Shown piece after piece: positions 48,931-62,000 of a stretch of DNA of 64,000 nucleotides. The notes under the pieces were generated by a model. The model was not told where the DNA came from and searched no databases. It saw only the letters and a list, made by a program, of their open reading frames with translations. How positions within the stretch are numbered: position 1 is the stretch's first letter; each line of letters begins with the position of its first letter. The DNA lies in the NCBI RefSeq assembly GCF_900634415.1, contig NC_041355.1, positions 4,786,813 to 4,850,812 of the forward strand, given 5' to 3'. A program made the translations under genes and the position numbers. This DNA is from Cottoperca gobio. Lineage: Eukaryota; Chordata; Actinopteri; Perciformes; Bovichtidae.

Positions 48931-50657
48931 ATCTAAAGCATAGATTAGGAAAGTGGCTCTCTGCTTACTATCGGAGCATATCAGAGATAATCATTTTGAT
49001 TCTGAGCTTCTTTAACAAACAAATCCGTGGCAAAAGTATAACTGTCCTAGATAATTATTGACTGATCCTACAGCACACACGATGTCGAGGGATGAAGGTG
49101 CACATTTAACTAGTAAAGAGAAACAACGGTTAGGTATAAAAGTGCTTTATGATAATAGTATGAAATAACCGTAGTTTGCATTGATTTAATTCAGGAATGA
49201 TTATAATCATAATCATAATCATAATCTAATAATTATATTAAAGTCTAAACAATCTGACAACGTTTCTGCTCCCAATTAATTGTTCCTCTGGCATCTGGCT
49301 TTATTTTTTAAAAATTGATGGAACTAGATAAACTAACTCAATTGATAAATGTAAGATGAGGAATAGATAGTGAGAATAAATTACATGTATTTAGTAATTT
49401 GACATTTTTCTGTGTAGAAGAATCCCCGTCGCACGCAGTCAGTGTGGAGCTGAGAGCAACCAAAGTCGGGTCATAAAGGCCTGCGTGGGGTTTTTATTAC
49501 ATTTTTATTTGACAGGTAAATTAGGTCTAATGTAAGACCAGGCAAGTCTTAGTGCTGCCTTTCTGTTCTGGCATCACCAACAGTCGAAAACCCCGGCGAC
49601 ATCAATGTAGACCAATATAATAGAAAACTGCCATTGTAGAAATAAGTATATGACAGTTGTACTGTAGTCACTACTGCAATCAGTCTTTGTTACCCTTTGC
49701 AGCAGGATCCAAAAGAACAGATCGTACACACTAAACATGTGCATCTCTTAAGTGTGTGTGGAAAACAACACAGACTACTGAAGGTGAGGAATAAAAAGAG
49801 ATAAAGCCCCCCATGGAACTGCCTATAACTGACTCACAAACACACATTTAGCAGATAACCCACCATGTCTCCACATGTTAACCAGCACTACCTTTTAGAA
49901 AGGAAAGTGAAAGCAGCGTAAGTTTACCCCTGCAGATAAAAACATGTTGATGTCACCACTTGCATGCGAAGAAAAATAACAAGATGTCTACAGCAGACAT
50001 GTCTGTCCTGTGTCTTTCTGGCGGTACATATTCTCCGTGCGGTCACCTACACGGGCCTAACAGTGAGCCAAGTGTTGTTTAGACTACAAATCTATTTTCC
50101 TCAATTAACTGCCCTAACAACATTGATTGTGCAACTGGGCGGTGAGCTCTCTTTCAAAACACAGACGATTGCACAGCGGTGCTGCGGCTAAACAAGCTTG
50201 AATTAATTTTGTTCCTACTTACTAAAGCACTTAGTTGCTTTAACAAAAAAGATAAAGTCGTGGGGACAAGGCCACGTCAATGTCTCTGGCCCTGGTAGCT
50301 CACCTCATCATAGAGCCCATAACTCCCAAACACAAAATTACAATAATCATAATTTAAGTTGAACTGAAAAAAAGACGCACTTCATTTGTTTTTGCTTAAA
50401 ACAATGAGGGAAATTATGGTTTCAAATTGGAACAAGTGAAAATGTCAACAGTTGCATGTTTTGCTGATATATATACTTTTTTTTTAGCATAAATGAATAA
50501 TTGTTAGATAACTGATTTTTTCCTCTAATTGCTATTTAAGGAGCCATTCCTACATTGTTAAGATGTTGGCTATGAACATATTTTTAGCCACATTTTTTAA
50601 TTGTCACAATCATTAATATATATTCCTCTATTGTTTAACAAAAGCCTCAAGTTATAA

Positions 50658-50704
<47 letters not shown>

Positions 50705-53700
50705 CATTTCTGTTATGATGATGGCGGTGATTGTGATGCATGGTGATATATTCTTAATGAAATTCTTTAGTCTTCTGCCCCGGTGTCAGGTTTGACTCGA
50801 TGATGTCGTATATCCATGATTTTCTTTCTTTTTTTGTCGATTCCCTGGACAAAAAAGGAAAAGATCTAAACCTTTTCTTTTCGACTGAATTTACATCTTC
50901 TGCTCATTTTTCCTGCTTTCTTACCAAGAGAATTCTAATGAAGGGCAGAGTCAGATATCTACAGGGATACAAGAGGACCTGGAGACAGGAGAGAATGCAG
51001 CCACTGATGGCAAGAAATTTCCATAAAAGTACAATCAGGTTGGAATTTTAAAAGTGAATGTTTAAGTAGTCTAAGAGATGGGCTTTGATTCACACTCTGA
51101 TCAAACCCAAGACATCTCATTCAGAGAATAATGATTTTTCCCCCTTAATTTTCTCTGTTTCTGTCTCATCTATGAGCTTACAGGTAGAGCAAAGCCCAAT
51201 GGTATTGTTTTCCCTCCAGTACTTGAGCACAGGAGCCTTTCTTCTGTCGGATTAGACATGGCCAAAAAGAATGGCAAATGTAGATATGCCACGTTATTAG
51301 AGGTTGGCTACACATTGCAGATTCAGGCCCATTCTATTCAATGCATTTCATGTTTCCTCCAACACACTGCATTGCAAGTAAATAAATATATATTTTATAT
51401 ATATATTTTCATTTGAAATGTGGAAGAAAACTTCTTTTGTGCTTATGTGCCCATGCATATGAAGATGTGACTGAATATCCAATACCTATTGTTGTTGTTC
51501 ACAGGAATAATGACCAATACATTCGAGTTTCCATGTGGGAAAAGCAGCTTTTTTAGGCCATAGTTTGAACCAGTAACCCTCTGTTATTGTGACAGGAAGA
51601 AACGGAAAGCAAAAGAGCACATTTACACAAGTACTGTACATTTTAAAGTATCATTATCTCAGTATTTCCATTCAGAGAGAACTCCTTTTAACCTATAATT
51701 CAATTGGAAACGGGAACTATTGTTGCTCCTTTGTGCTTCTTTGAGTTATCTCTTTGCAGAATACATTTTTTGTACATCAAAAGCACAATAAGTTCATGAG
51801 GCATCAAAGGTCAAGTCACCCAGCGGAAAGGAGGAACAATGCTACAGTAGATCAACTGATCCACCAACTGCTTTAACAAAACCCTCACAGGAACTGCAGG
51901 GAAAATGTAACAGTATTGGATAGTGCATGGTATTTTTACTTTTTAGAAATTAAAACATGCAAACACTGTAACTTAGACTGAACACTGTTTCATTTAAAAC
52001 ATTTAACTACGGTACTTCTAACCCTTATTTGGAATGAATGGCAAGTGGGCTGAAATAAGTAGTAAATAATCAAATAAATAAGAGATTTACTCATAAAACA
52101 ACCGTGTTAAACTGCACTTTTTAAACCCCATCAGCCATCCTAAACTGTCCGCTAAGAAGCCACACTGCAAAGCTGTACAACTACATTTCTCTCCTCAGAA
52201 GTTTGGTTAAACTAGGTATAAGGTTTGTAGTTCACATAGTGTAGGTCTGCACATTTTCAGTTTCAAATGTGATCTGTCAGACATGTGTGTTTTTGCTGCA
52301 AGCTATTACTCTTTCATGGCCCCTTTTTGGAGAGAAGGTTCCTGACCAATTATTTTCAGACAGATGCAGGGATGCAGAATGACTAGAAGCATCAGGTTTT
52401 TTTTTCCAGATGATGCCTAAGGTAAGGGGAGAATGGCCAGAGGCTAAGGCAGCCCTCGTGGGACACAGGGGGCTTATAAACTGTGAAACTGACATCTCTT
52501 ATCTATTACTTTTGTTAAGTAAACCTTTAAAAACCTTGACAGTCCTCTACATGCTTTCCCCAACCTGTATATATTTAGCATGTAATGAATTTGAAGTAAT
52601 TTCTGAAGTATCGACTGTGTATAATCTTGTGAATAATCACTAATCCAAGGAATCTTAGTGTACCTCATCTGCAAGCTTTCATATTTCTTTTAGCACACCT
52701 TATGTAACTTTTATGTAGTACAACTTTCCAAAATCAATACAGTGTACACTTTCAGGATGAAATATGTTTTATTATATCAATATACACTTCCTTCACAAGC
52801 CAATTTTCACCATGCCCATCAAAGTCTGGCCGGAAAAAGGCTGGTTTGTGCGGTTGAAGTGAGTTTGTTGATGTGTTGCCGTTGGCAGCACGTTAAAAAA
52901 AAGGGGAAAAAAGCCACTCTTATTGCCGACATGCAGGTTCCCTTGATGATAGGCCCTCGCAGACCAGAAAAAGCCTTGCAGGGAGCCTCTAGAAATGTTC
53001 CATCAGTCACAGGGCAACCCGTCACTGTTTAAATGCTGTCACCTTCACTTAGAGGCAGGCAAAGTAACAGACATCAGCCTGTAGCTTCCTCCTAACCGTT
53101 CAAAGAAAATGTATGACAATGCCTTCGTAAAAATATATTCTTTTCCTGCTTAATTGAATCAGTCCTCGCGTTCTCCTTTGTCAGCTTGTACAGGTTACTT
53201 ACTCTCAAAGATAGAAACAGGTTGCAGGGTATCGGCAAAGTGTCAGGAAAAAATAGCAAGCACGACCTTGAATGACCTTTACCATCTGTACAAGGTTGGG
53301 GCAGTTTTCTTAGAAAGAGCACCAAGCTTTGGTACCCAGTCTCATTAAATAGATACACTGTATAGAAGCATTAATGTTTATGTTTCCAACATCCAACAAC
53401 ATCATTACAACAACAAAACGTTCAAATGAAACCAACTGGTTGGTGACGGACACTTGGCAACAAAGAAGTACAATACAGATCTTCCAGACTTTAAAGGAGC
53501 GTTACTTGATTTCTGTCACGCACACAAAGCCCTCACATATTAACACCTTAAAAATGCATATGCTGGTGTAAAAGAAAACAATTGTGTCCTTCCAGCAGAG
53601 CAATATTACCTCTGCTTTGGTCTCCACCAACTTCAGTGGTGAACTATGACCATTGGGCTAAGGACCTCTAATTGGGCTAATAGTATCTTCCACTGCTCCA

Positions 53701-54660
53701 GCCTTCAGCTAGATGCTAACTTTGCCTGATGTTGGTGCTGAGTGGGGTTTTTCAGAGCTTTTTTACAATAGGGCATCCTACTGGATACAAAACGTTCTAC
53801 ACTTTAGACCTGCAGAGTTGGTTCAGCACTAAGAGCACGCCCTTTCATAGTATATGTAGTAATTGTATACAAAAATATAGATTAATTAAGCTATAAATAA
53901 CAGAAACTAAAGAAAGAGATTTAACTGTGATACACTGTGTCACCAGTTTGGATCCTCAACTTCACCGCTGGCTCTAGATCAGTCTGCCAGGGTCAAATGT
54001 ATATAGATTTATAGTTCAAAGTGATATGCAACATCAAAAAAAGATCAATGTCTTTAAGGTCATTCTTATATCTAGGACTACAGCTGTCATTAGGGCACCA
54101 TTAATTATTCAGCACACCCTAAGGTATACACAGAATGTCTTGAGCAAAACTAAAGCACAAAAACAGGACAATACCATTCCCCAGTAGCCACAACGAAGGA
54201 CTGAATTTCACTTGCCAGTTGTTCTAATTTGGACAAACATCAATCATTAATGGAGGACAAAACTGTTCCCCAGTTTGTCCACTTACATCTGCTGTCCCTT
54301 TATTTTCGTCTTTTCAGTTGCAAGCAGTGATAATCCAAATAGAGGCAAATAGTCTCCAGCTATTCAAATTGACCTCTAGTACGCAGGAGACAATCTCTAA
54401 TCAATATTACTGATCTGGGCACCTTTAGTAATGCCTTGAGGCTCTAACAGGCCTCATGATTAGTATCCATGAGAATATTGCAGCACAATGAGAGAGGATA
54501 TACATCGTAATGGGTACTGTTGATAAAGCACATCAGTCCTCTGTGCGATGTAGCTGCAGTGCCAAGAAGCATTTCAGTTGTATCCAATGCTGCGTCTTAT
54601 CCAACCGTCATTTACGAGCGAACTCCCTCTCACTTAAAACTTCATGTTGTCCGTCGAAAC
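48931..54660. other. Gene desert, interval 11
   Basis: I support no gene. The block has a short ATAATC tandem at about 49198-49226, a TATA-CA microsatellite (50654-50700), TA-rich sequence near 51380-51410 and CTCATTAA at 53341-53348. All frames are about 100 codons or shorter and unrecognised. Confidence 0.58.
50654..50700. repeat. TATA-to-CA compound microsatellite
   Basis: A short TA run passes into about 17 CA units, read directly. Confidence 0.96.
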
Positions 54661-54959
54661 CATGGAATGTATATAAGACGTATTCAACGTGACGTCAGCC
54701 ATTTGTTTGTAGACTATGGTTTTTGAAGCCTTGACTTTGGCAATTTGGCCGTCATCATCTTGGTTTCTGGCCGTTGCCATTTTGTTTTTTTGGAACTAGA
54801 AGTGACACAAGTGGAATCACAAGGTAGCCACGCCCCGAAGCATTCGCTGCTATTTTACGCTAAATGGGACTATAATTTACCAAATGAACATCGTGCTCTA
54901 TTGAAGAAGACTTGAAACTAGCGTTTGAGACCATAAACGTATCATAAAAGTATCACTAC
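54661..54959 (+). repeat. Common percomorph interspersed repeat, diverged copy
   Basis: The run GACTATGGTTTTTGAAGCC, then GCAATTTGGCCGTCATCATC and TTGGTTTCTGG, then GAACTAGAAGTGACAC, and finally TTGAGACCATAAAC matches a repeat I recall as very common in percomorph fish. It has no coding capacity I can see. The class is unknown to me and the ends are approximate. Confidence 0.68.
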
Positions 54960-54967
54960 AGCTGACG

Positions 54968-55072
54968 TGCACCTTGTATGGTAGCCTCTGACTCTGTATG
55001 GATGGGTGAATGACATGTGTTGTAAAGTGCTTTTAAAGATTGGAAAAGTGCTTTATAAAAGCAGTCCATAAA
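54968..55072 (+). repeat. Fish repeat tail (AAGTGCTTTATAAAAGCAGT type)
   Basis: CACCTTGTATGGTAGCCTCT, GATGGGTGAATGACATGTG and GGAAAAGTGCTTTATAAAAG, then CAGTCCAT, match from memory a widespread teleost repeat whose end reads AAAGCGCTATATAAGTGCAG and TCCATTTA. It directly follows another repeat, so the two may be nested or adjacent insertions. Confidence 0.65.
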
Positions 55073-57200
55073 TCAAAACAGTAATGTAATCACCTGAACA
55101 CCTTGTAACACCAACTATTGCCGCAAGCCTTACCACCACCCCGCAAAATATCAGCAATAATGTTTAAACTTAATGTACATTATACAGTGATGTAACACAT
55201 CATTTGGAGACCGATTTATTGGTAATATGTCTTTTATTTGTCTTACTGTTGTGTCACAAGAAATATGTAACTCAAATCAACATAAATCCTGTTTTTACTG
55301 ACCTCCAGTGTTTGAGTTCTCCCCTTGCTGAACTCATACAGAAGTCTGCGCAGGGTGTGGTCAGTACACCCTCACATCATCATCACCATGTTAGGTGGGG
55401 TTACAGGAGCAATGGAGCACACTTCTGATTAAAACAGATGTGAAACAGTCAACAAGAAGAACTTTTTTTTTTTAAAACAATGCTTTTCAGCCTGGCTTGG
55501 TTCGTAATAAATATTGATTACATCTAAATCTTTATATTATCATCATTAGTCCACTGCCTGTACCCTAGAAACTGTGTACTTTGACAACTTCTATGTGTAC
55601 ATACAGTATTGTAACAAGTGTCTTGGGGGGTGGATTATTTGGACAGATAATTCTACATCCCGAGTCATTTTTTATTATCAGTACATCCTGTAAAAACATG
55701 ATTTAATTAGTATGCAACTCTTTTGGGAAATCACAGAGGTGGTGAGTTTGAACACACAAGGGGTGTCTGCAACAATCCCTGGTGTAAAACCTCGGCAGAC
55801 ACAGCATAATATTCTTGATTTAAAATGAGGATTAAAAAGTCAGAGCTTGGAAAACTAATTGGCTCATGTAAAAACGCCTACAGAGGAGCAGAAGTGAAAT
55901 GCCATCCGAGCAGATGTCTCATCCTATACCAACAATGTCCTCAATCTAGAAAACAAACACCTTAAACGACATAATTTACGTAGTACAACCCCAAATTATG
56001 GCCCAACACGCCTCGCCTCCGTCTTCTCTTTCTAGCTGTCCATCATTATTTCATGATGTCCTGTCAGTCAGACAGTATGAGCTTCATTTAGATCTTCCTC
56101 TGTGGGCCCTTTCAGCGCTGAAGATGTACAGGTACAAGTCCAAAGTGGCAAAAACAATTAATTGAACAGTTTGCGTTACAATTCAGTTAATGTGATGTTA
56201 TGTTTCGATGTCTTGGCTCAAGTCAGTGTGAAAGTTGAACTTTTCTTTTCTATTGTCTGGAGCAAGAGAACCGAACTACATGTCTGAAAGCAAAAGATAA
56301 AAAAAATATATTTTGTTTGGTAAAAATAAATTGTAAGGCTGACGATGTACAATTACAGCTTAAGCATTTATTTTAAAAAGACAAAAAAAAAGATGTAAAA
56401 ATTATTTTGGTTTGTCATTCTTAGGGTGTGTGTGAAGAGAGTCCATCATGGAAACACAGCCCTTAACAAGAGCTAGACTGTATGTTTGAGTTTCACTGAG
56501 AATGGGCAGCTCCATCAATATTTAGCTTCTCCACCAGCTCAACTCTTCTGCAGATAAAAGTAAGTGGAGGCCAGAGTACAAGGAGACGCCACCTCTCCCA
56601 GTGATGCTAATTATCCCTGTTTGCTATCTGGCTAGCTCCCAGGCATTCTGATTGGATTTACTTCACAAAATAAATAAATGATCATCATAAAAGTGTAATG
56701 GCACCTGCCTGACCTTTTCCAACACTCAGTCCATGTTAGCAAAGGTATAGTGAAGCAAACATCGTTGCAATCTTTTGTTCTGATGTTAGATACTTTCTCA
56801 CTCATCATTCACGGTACCTGCATCAGGGAAAACCTTGTGTGTGTTCTCCACTGCCTCTTGTTACACTTTCTGTCTTTGATGATAGTTAATATAAGTAAGA
56901 TATCCATCAATTATCTGAGGGGGGGGGGCTGACATTGGACGAGAGTCGAGAAACACCCTGGACAGGTTGCCTCTCTAGAACTAATACAAGATTAAATGAA
57001 AAATGCCTTTTTAACCCTGTTAGATCACATCCCCGGTCATATTGTGCAGCTAGTTACCAATAAATACCACTTTTTTAGCGGTCCAATCAAATGTGAAGGA
57101 TTTGATTTAAATCCGTCTTTTAACTGTACACAGCTCAAATGTTTGTTTCCCTGGGGAATACGTCATAATACAGACGCTAAATGGGAATGGAGTTTTAATC
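55073..57200. other. Gene desert, interval 12
   Basis: No gene is supported. A short segment at about 56947-56974 (AAACACCCTGGACAGGTTGC) resembles a fragment of a common fish repeat (ACACCCTGGACAGGTCGCC). The rest is unique AT-rich sequence. Confidence 0.55.
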
Positions 57201-57419
57201 GTGACACAAGTACACAGCACAGCACACAGTCAAATGTGCACTCTGCATTTGACCTATCCAAGTATAAGGAGCAGTCGGCAGCTATTATAAATACAGCGCC
57301 CAGGGAGCAGTGAGGGGGTCCGGTGCCTTGCTCAAGACAACTCGGCAGTGCCCAGGATGCACACTGGCACCTCACCAGGTACCAGTCTGCATTCCTTACT
57401 TGGTCTGTTCCCTAGCCGA
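57201..57419 (+). repeat. Common teleost interspersed repeat
   Basis: CACTCTGCATTTGACCTATC, GAGCAGTCGGCAGC, CAGCGCCCAGGGAGCAGTGA, CGGTGCCTTGCTCAAG, CGGCAGTGCCCAGGATG and GGCACCTCACCAGGTACCAG follow the order of a repeat I know to be frequent in fish. It is diverged and lacks the expected final part. The class is uncertain. Confidence 0.7.
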
Positions 57420-58680
57420 TTTAGCGGAAAATAGCTAAGAGCTGTGAAAGTGAGTAAATAGACACTGAAATGTTTCGTAGAAGTTAGGGGAACTAAAGAG
57501 TCAGGAAAGAGAGACTCCTGCGCCATACCAGTAGTCATGTGATTCATTGTCAATATAAAAATATTGGTTATAGCTGTTCTCATTCACAAACAACACAACG
57601 GTGCAGGTGAAATCGAACCGAAATGAAAATCTGTACGAGCCAAAGTGTTATAGTAAAAGTGTAACAGTAGTATAGTATCCATATCATCCCCACATACATC
57701 TAGAATTATGTCTTTAACACAAAACATATCTCGGCACATAGAGGCCTGGAACAAATGGCCGCTTGACTTGCTACAACAAACGTTCACATGCAACATGTTA
57801 GTACTCACAAGTTGGTGGCAGGTTACCCCAAAGAGATGTAGGCAGCTTGAGCGATGGAAAGATGGGAGATTAGGCGATGCATGCCAGGAGAAATGTTATC
57901 CTCCCAGTGTCCAAGTAGAGCTTCTTGGTCCTCTGTTTAATGAGCAAAAATGTCAGTCTCTTTTATCAGTTAAATCAACTATGCAACACATTCTTGATGT
58001 CCTGCAGTGACGCCACATTGACACACATTGAAAGGCAGGAACCATGCACCAGGTCCAAAAACAACAAAGGTTCATTCATTTTCTTTTAATTTATCAGTTT
58101 TTAATTTTCCATCCTCTGACCACCTGACTTGCCTCAACTCTAACCAGCAACATATATACAATTGCAAAGGTAAGGGAATAACATTTATGTAACAATAGAC
58201 TAGTAGACTATCTATACTAACTAAGTGTTTACATGCCTTAAAACAATGCTTGCATGTATATTCATGTAAAAATGGTTGAACTTTGACATCTATATTTAGC
58301 AACCTACAGAAAACCCCCACCAAATAAGTAATAAAAGAGAAACACTTAATTATAATGTCATTATAACGCCAGTAGCCTCCGTTTTTCAATTATGGAAGTC
58401 ATCATGATCACTGTAAAAACCTTGTGAACTCTGTGGGCTCCCAACTTTTAACAAGTTGAACCCAAAACACTAGCTCTGCTCTTATACACCACTGGTCATT
58501 GTTTTATTCCTCATATCCATAAAGTTTAGTCATGTTTACTGACATAAACGCAATTACGTAATATCTTATGTGTAACGTGGCTTAACTAGCTAACGTTACC
58601 ACAACACACACCATTAGTAAATAATGTAGAGTAAGAGTTAGTTCCCTTTAACTTCAAGTATTACTGTAATCACACACACT
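57420..58680. other. Non-coding sequence
   Basis: Frames of 100-105 codons occur at 57708-58010 (plus) and 58072-58389 (minus). Neither matches a family I recognise and both fit random expectation. Nothing else stands out. Confidence 0.5.
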
Positions 58681-58910
58681 ACCGTAACTTTGACACAACA
58701 GCCGTTGGTAGAGTACGCCGCTAACAATGCAAACAGCTAACGGAAATTAGCATAACTTCCGCGCGCGCGTATTTAACTTTTAGCGTATCGTCATGACACC
58801 TGAAGTCCTTAACGGAAGTCATGGGAATAATGTGTCACTCTCACATCCATGTGGTCCCTTGTTTTGACTTTGTTTCCATCACGTCTGCCTTCACCTTAGA
58901 GGACAGGTGA
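58681..58910 (+). promoter_or_regulatory. Miniature CpG island, candidate promoter with first exon
   Basis: About a dozen CpGs fall within about 120 bases in otherwise CpG-poor DNA. Elements in order: ATGCAAA (58727-58733), ETS-type CTTCCG (58756-58761), CGCGCGCGCG (58760-58769), TATTTAA (58770-58776) and ETS-type CGGAAG (58813-58818). An ATG at 58821 starts a 29-codon frame, and an AGGTGA donor-like site lies at 58905-58910. The layout fits a promoter with a short first exon, but no downstream exon was found and the gene is unknown. The sequence TAACGTTACC near 58592 is also typical of teleost promoter flanks. Confidence 0.33.
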
Positions 58911-58922
58911 TTTTATTTTTGT

Positions 58923-59053
58923 TTTCTTCTTCTTCTTCTTCTTCTTCTTCTTCTTCTTCTTCTTCTTCTCCTTCTTTTTTTTTCTTCTTCTTCTTCTTCT
59001 TCTTCTTCTTCTTCTTCTTCTTCTTCTTCTTCTTCTTCTTCTTCTTCTTCTTC
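58923..59053. repeat. (TTC)n / (GAA)n tract, about 130 bp
   Basis: TTC/CTT triplets run for about 130 bases with one interruption (CTCCTTC then a T9 run near 58970-58980). The strand is purine/pyrimidine asymmetric, as in repeats known to form triplex DNA. The long poly-Ser/poly-Phe frame is an artefact. Confidence 0.97.
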
Positions 59054-62000
59054 ATGTATTATGGCTGTTTTCCGAAGGACACGTATGCATCATGATTTTT
59101 ATAGTAAATCTAAAAGACAGATAATAGTATTAAAAATTACAAATATTTAAGGACAGGTGTGATCCATGCCTGAAACTATTTTAAAAAACCAGGCACAATC
59201 TAGTTTGAATTAAACTAAATCCAATAAAAAGTATTATATTAATGATACCAATAAAAATGAATTAAAAAATGGTTTACAATACCTTTCTGAAGGTAAAAGA
59301 ACTTTTGAATTAGCATTCACTTTATTAATACACTAATGTAATACACAACCATACCAGAATAATTGTCCCAGCTGCAACAAACCTACTTTGCCCATGAGGA
59401 GAATTAACTTAAAATGTTAAAACCAATGGTTATTATTGTCATGGCTGTATTAAAATCTTATTGGTGTGGGGAAAAAAACAAGTACAATTGCAGTTACATA
59501 CTTTTGCTATTGTTTTATGCAATATTTAGAGCCTCCACAAATGATGTTTACTTTAAAAGAAATGTGATGCTTATAATGCAAATAGTAGTAGTAGTTGAAT
59601 ACTAGTAATAGTGTTTGTTTAGCACTAACACTGAAGCATGTGAATAGTCAAGTTGCTTTGATGTGAAACAGGTGTTTTTTTTCTTAGGCTTAGCTGCATT
59701 ATAGACATACCATCAGATGGGATGGTCAACAAACACAACACTTTGGCAGGGGCAGGGGGAAACTTGCCTCAGTGACGGGGGACTGAGTAGTTTGCCTATA
59801 GGCCACAGAACAGCTGCTAGAAGCCAGCTTTTTTCGCCCTGTCTGCCTGTCTGTCAATGTCGTTCTCTCGGGCTCAGAGGCTCACTTTATTGTCTCTGTC
59901 AGTTGTTAGCTGGTGATTTGCTTCCACTCTCTGTCACCCCTCTGTCAGGCCCTGACCGATAAAGCTAGCACCAGCGCCAATCTCCCTTCTTCAGCTCCGT
60001 TGGCTGTTCCTGGACTCCATTCCACCGCTAATTAGCTCTTCAGAGATTTCTCTTCGTGGAAGCAGAGGGTTGGTGGTGGGGCTTGAGGGGTGGGGTGGGG
60101 TAAGGAGAGAAGAGACAGGAGGATGTATGCGGAGGAGTAAGTCTTATTGGATATCATGGCTCCAATAACAGTGCACTGATTCTTGTACTGACAGACTTAC
60201 AATATTAAGTCCAAAGCAGATAGATGAAGCATAACCTGCAAAACATCTTGAGGCTTTGGTCAAATAGGGGGCGCAGTGTTGTCTCACTAATGTCCTGCCT
60301 CTGCCGGGCCAACATGACCATTGCAGGTCCTCAGGTGATTAACATGTTGGCAGGGGTTCCTACATGAAAAGACTCTTGTTTCTTTGTCTTCTAGTGTGTA
60401 AATATTGTGCTAGCGGAATATGAAAGTATATAGCAACTATAAGGTACAAAAATATAGGGAAAAAAGATCAAGAGTGGGTCTCACATCAAGGAGGACCCTG
60501 AGGATGTCTTTGTTGTCAACTTCAGAAGGGGGAAGAGAGGAGCAGAGGAGGAAACTGGCAGAAGGGGGAAAGATGCCAGAGAGAGCTCAAAGGATTCGGT
60601 CTGGGCAAGGTGATCGGTATTCCTCGGCAGTCTGCCTTCTGGCTCAGATCAGTGGGAGTAAGCTGGCAGCCAAGCCAGAGGGCATAACAGCACAAACACA
60701 CCTTCAGCACTACACTGCTAGAGGCTTGGCTTCACAATCTGGAGGGGCGGGAGTTGGAGGGAGAGGGAAGAGAATGAGAAAATAAATACACTGTAATTAC
60801 CTTCAAATCATCAACCCCTGACATCCATTGTAAATATGTGCATGTCCGCATGTTCCTGTAAAAGTCATGAATAATCACCTCTGTGTCAAAACAATAGTTT
60901 ATTACACGAGATTTAGCCGTGGGTTATTTGTGGTGAAGGTACTGAGGTCACCAGTCAGCCAGATTCATCCTCAGGCCAGCGATGTCGTTTCTACTCACAT
61001 CATCACCTCTCTCTTGGATGAAATCCAAAAACCCTCAATGGGTGACATGCGGAGAGACTGTACCCCTCTTGAAGGATTTCCTGCCGCCACGCCGGGCCAC
61101 AAGCATGACACGCTCCTTGCATTAACCATCTACATGGCCCTTGCTGATGTTCCTCTTACAGCTCTGACTAAAGGTCTAAACAGGTAGCTGATGGGGGGGC
61201 AGAACTGGGCAGGGTACAGCAATGAAGTGCTCAAACGCACACTAAGTGCTGTGACAGGTACCAGATGTCCTGGCAAAGGCCAACTGTCTCCACGGACAAC
61301 CGCTTCTCACACACACACACACACAGGCACATGCACACACACATTACGTTTGACCGTGATGTGCATTCCATGCAGTGCGTGTCCTGTGCACCTGTGGTCT
61401 GACACGCAGTAAGTGACTATCACACTAATGCCCTGCTACTCACATTTAGCTTCACAGCAAAGCAAAACAAGGTCTCCCTTTATTTGGAAGGTTTTGGACA
61501 AATGAAAAACAATATTCTCTTGCAAGTCCATTACACTTTTTTGTTTCTTGACATCATAAGTAAGACCGTCACAAAAACATGACAACAGAGCATTATTATT
61601 ATATTCATTTAAAAAAACGCAGATGAATAGACTAAATGTATCTCCGTATACTTTTATATCATGTTGTTAAGTTTGGCTACCAACATAAGACGAACTCGGT
61701 TTAAGTTAATGTTGAATTCTAAATCTCATCCTTCACTATTTATGCCAAATATAATTACGTTCTCATGAAGTCAGACCTTGAGTTTCCGTGTGCAGAGAAA
61801 CTAATTCAAGAGATATGAATACATTTTTGATGTGCTATATCCAATACATCCTTAATGATGAATAATCTTCATTATTATTCTATATCTTAGATAATGTAAT
61901 GTTACAGTTAATCAATAGGATGCCATCTTGAACCTTTGGTAATATCCGTGGAGATTTGTAAGAGCATCACTCTTCAAGGCTGCAGTGGAGAAGAAACCAA

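Noticed and set aside
53815..53960. Possible tRNA-derived SINE head (GTTGGTTCAGCACTAAGAGC) with a later GTTTGGATCC
   Set aside because: The box A-like and box B-like words are about 130 bases apart, too far for a tRNA promoter, and no cloverleaf can be drawn.
57708..58010. 100-codon plus-strand frame of protein-like composition
   Set aside because: No family is recognised and a frame of this length is expected several times by chance in 64 kb.
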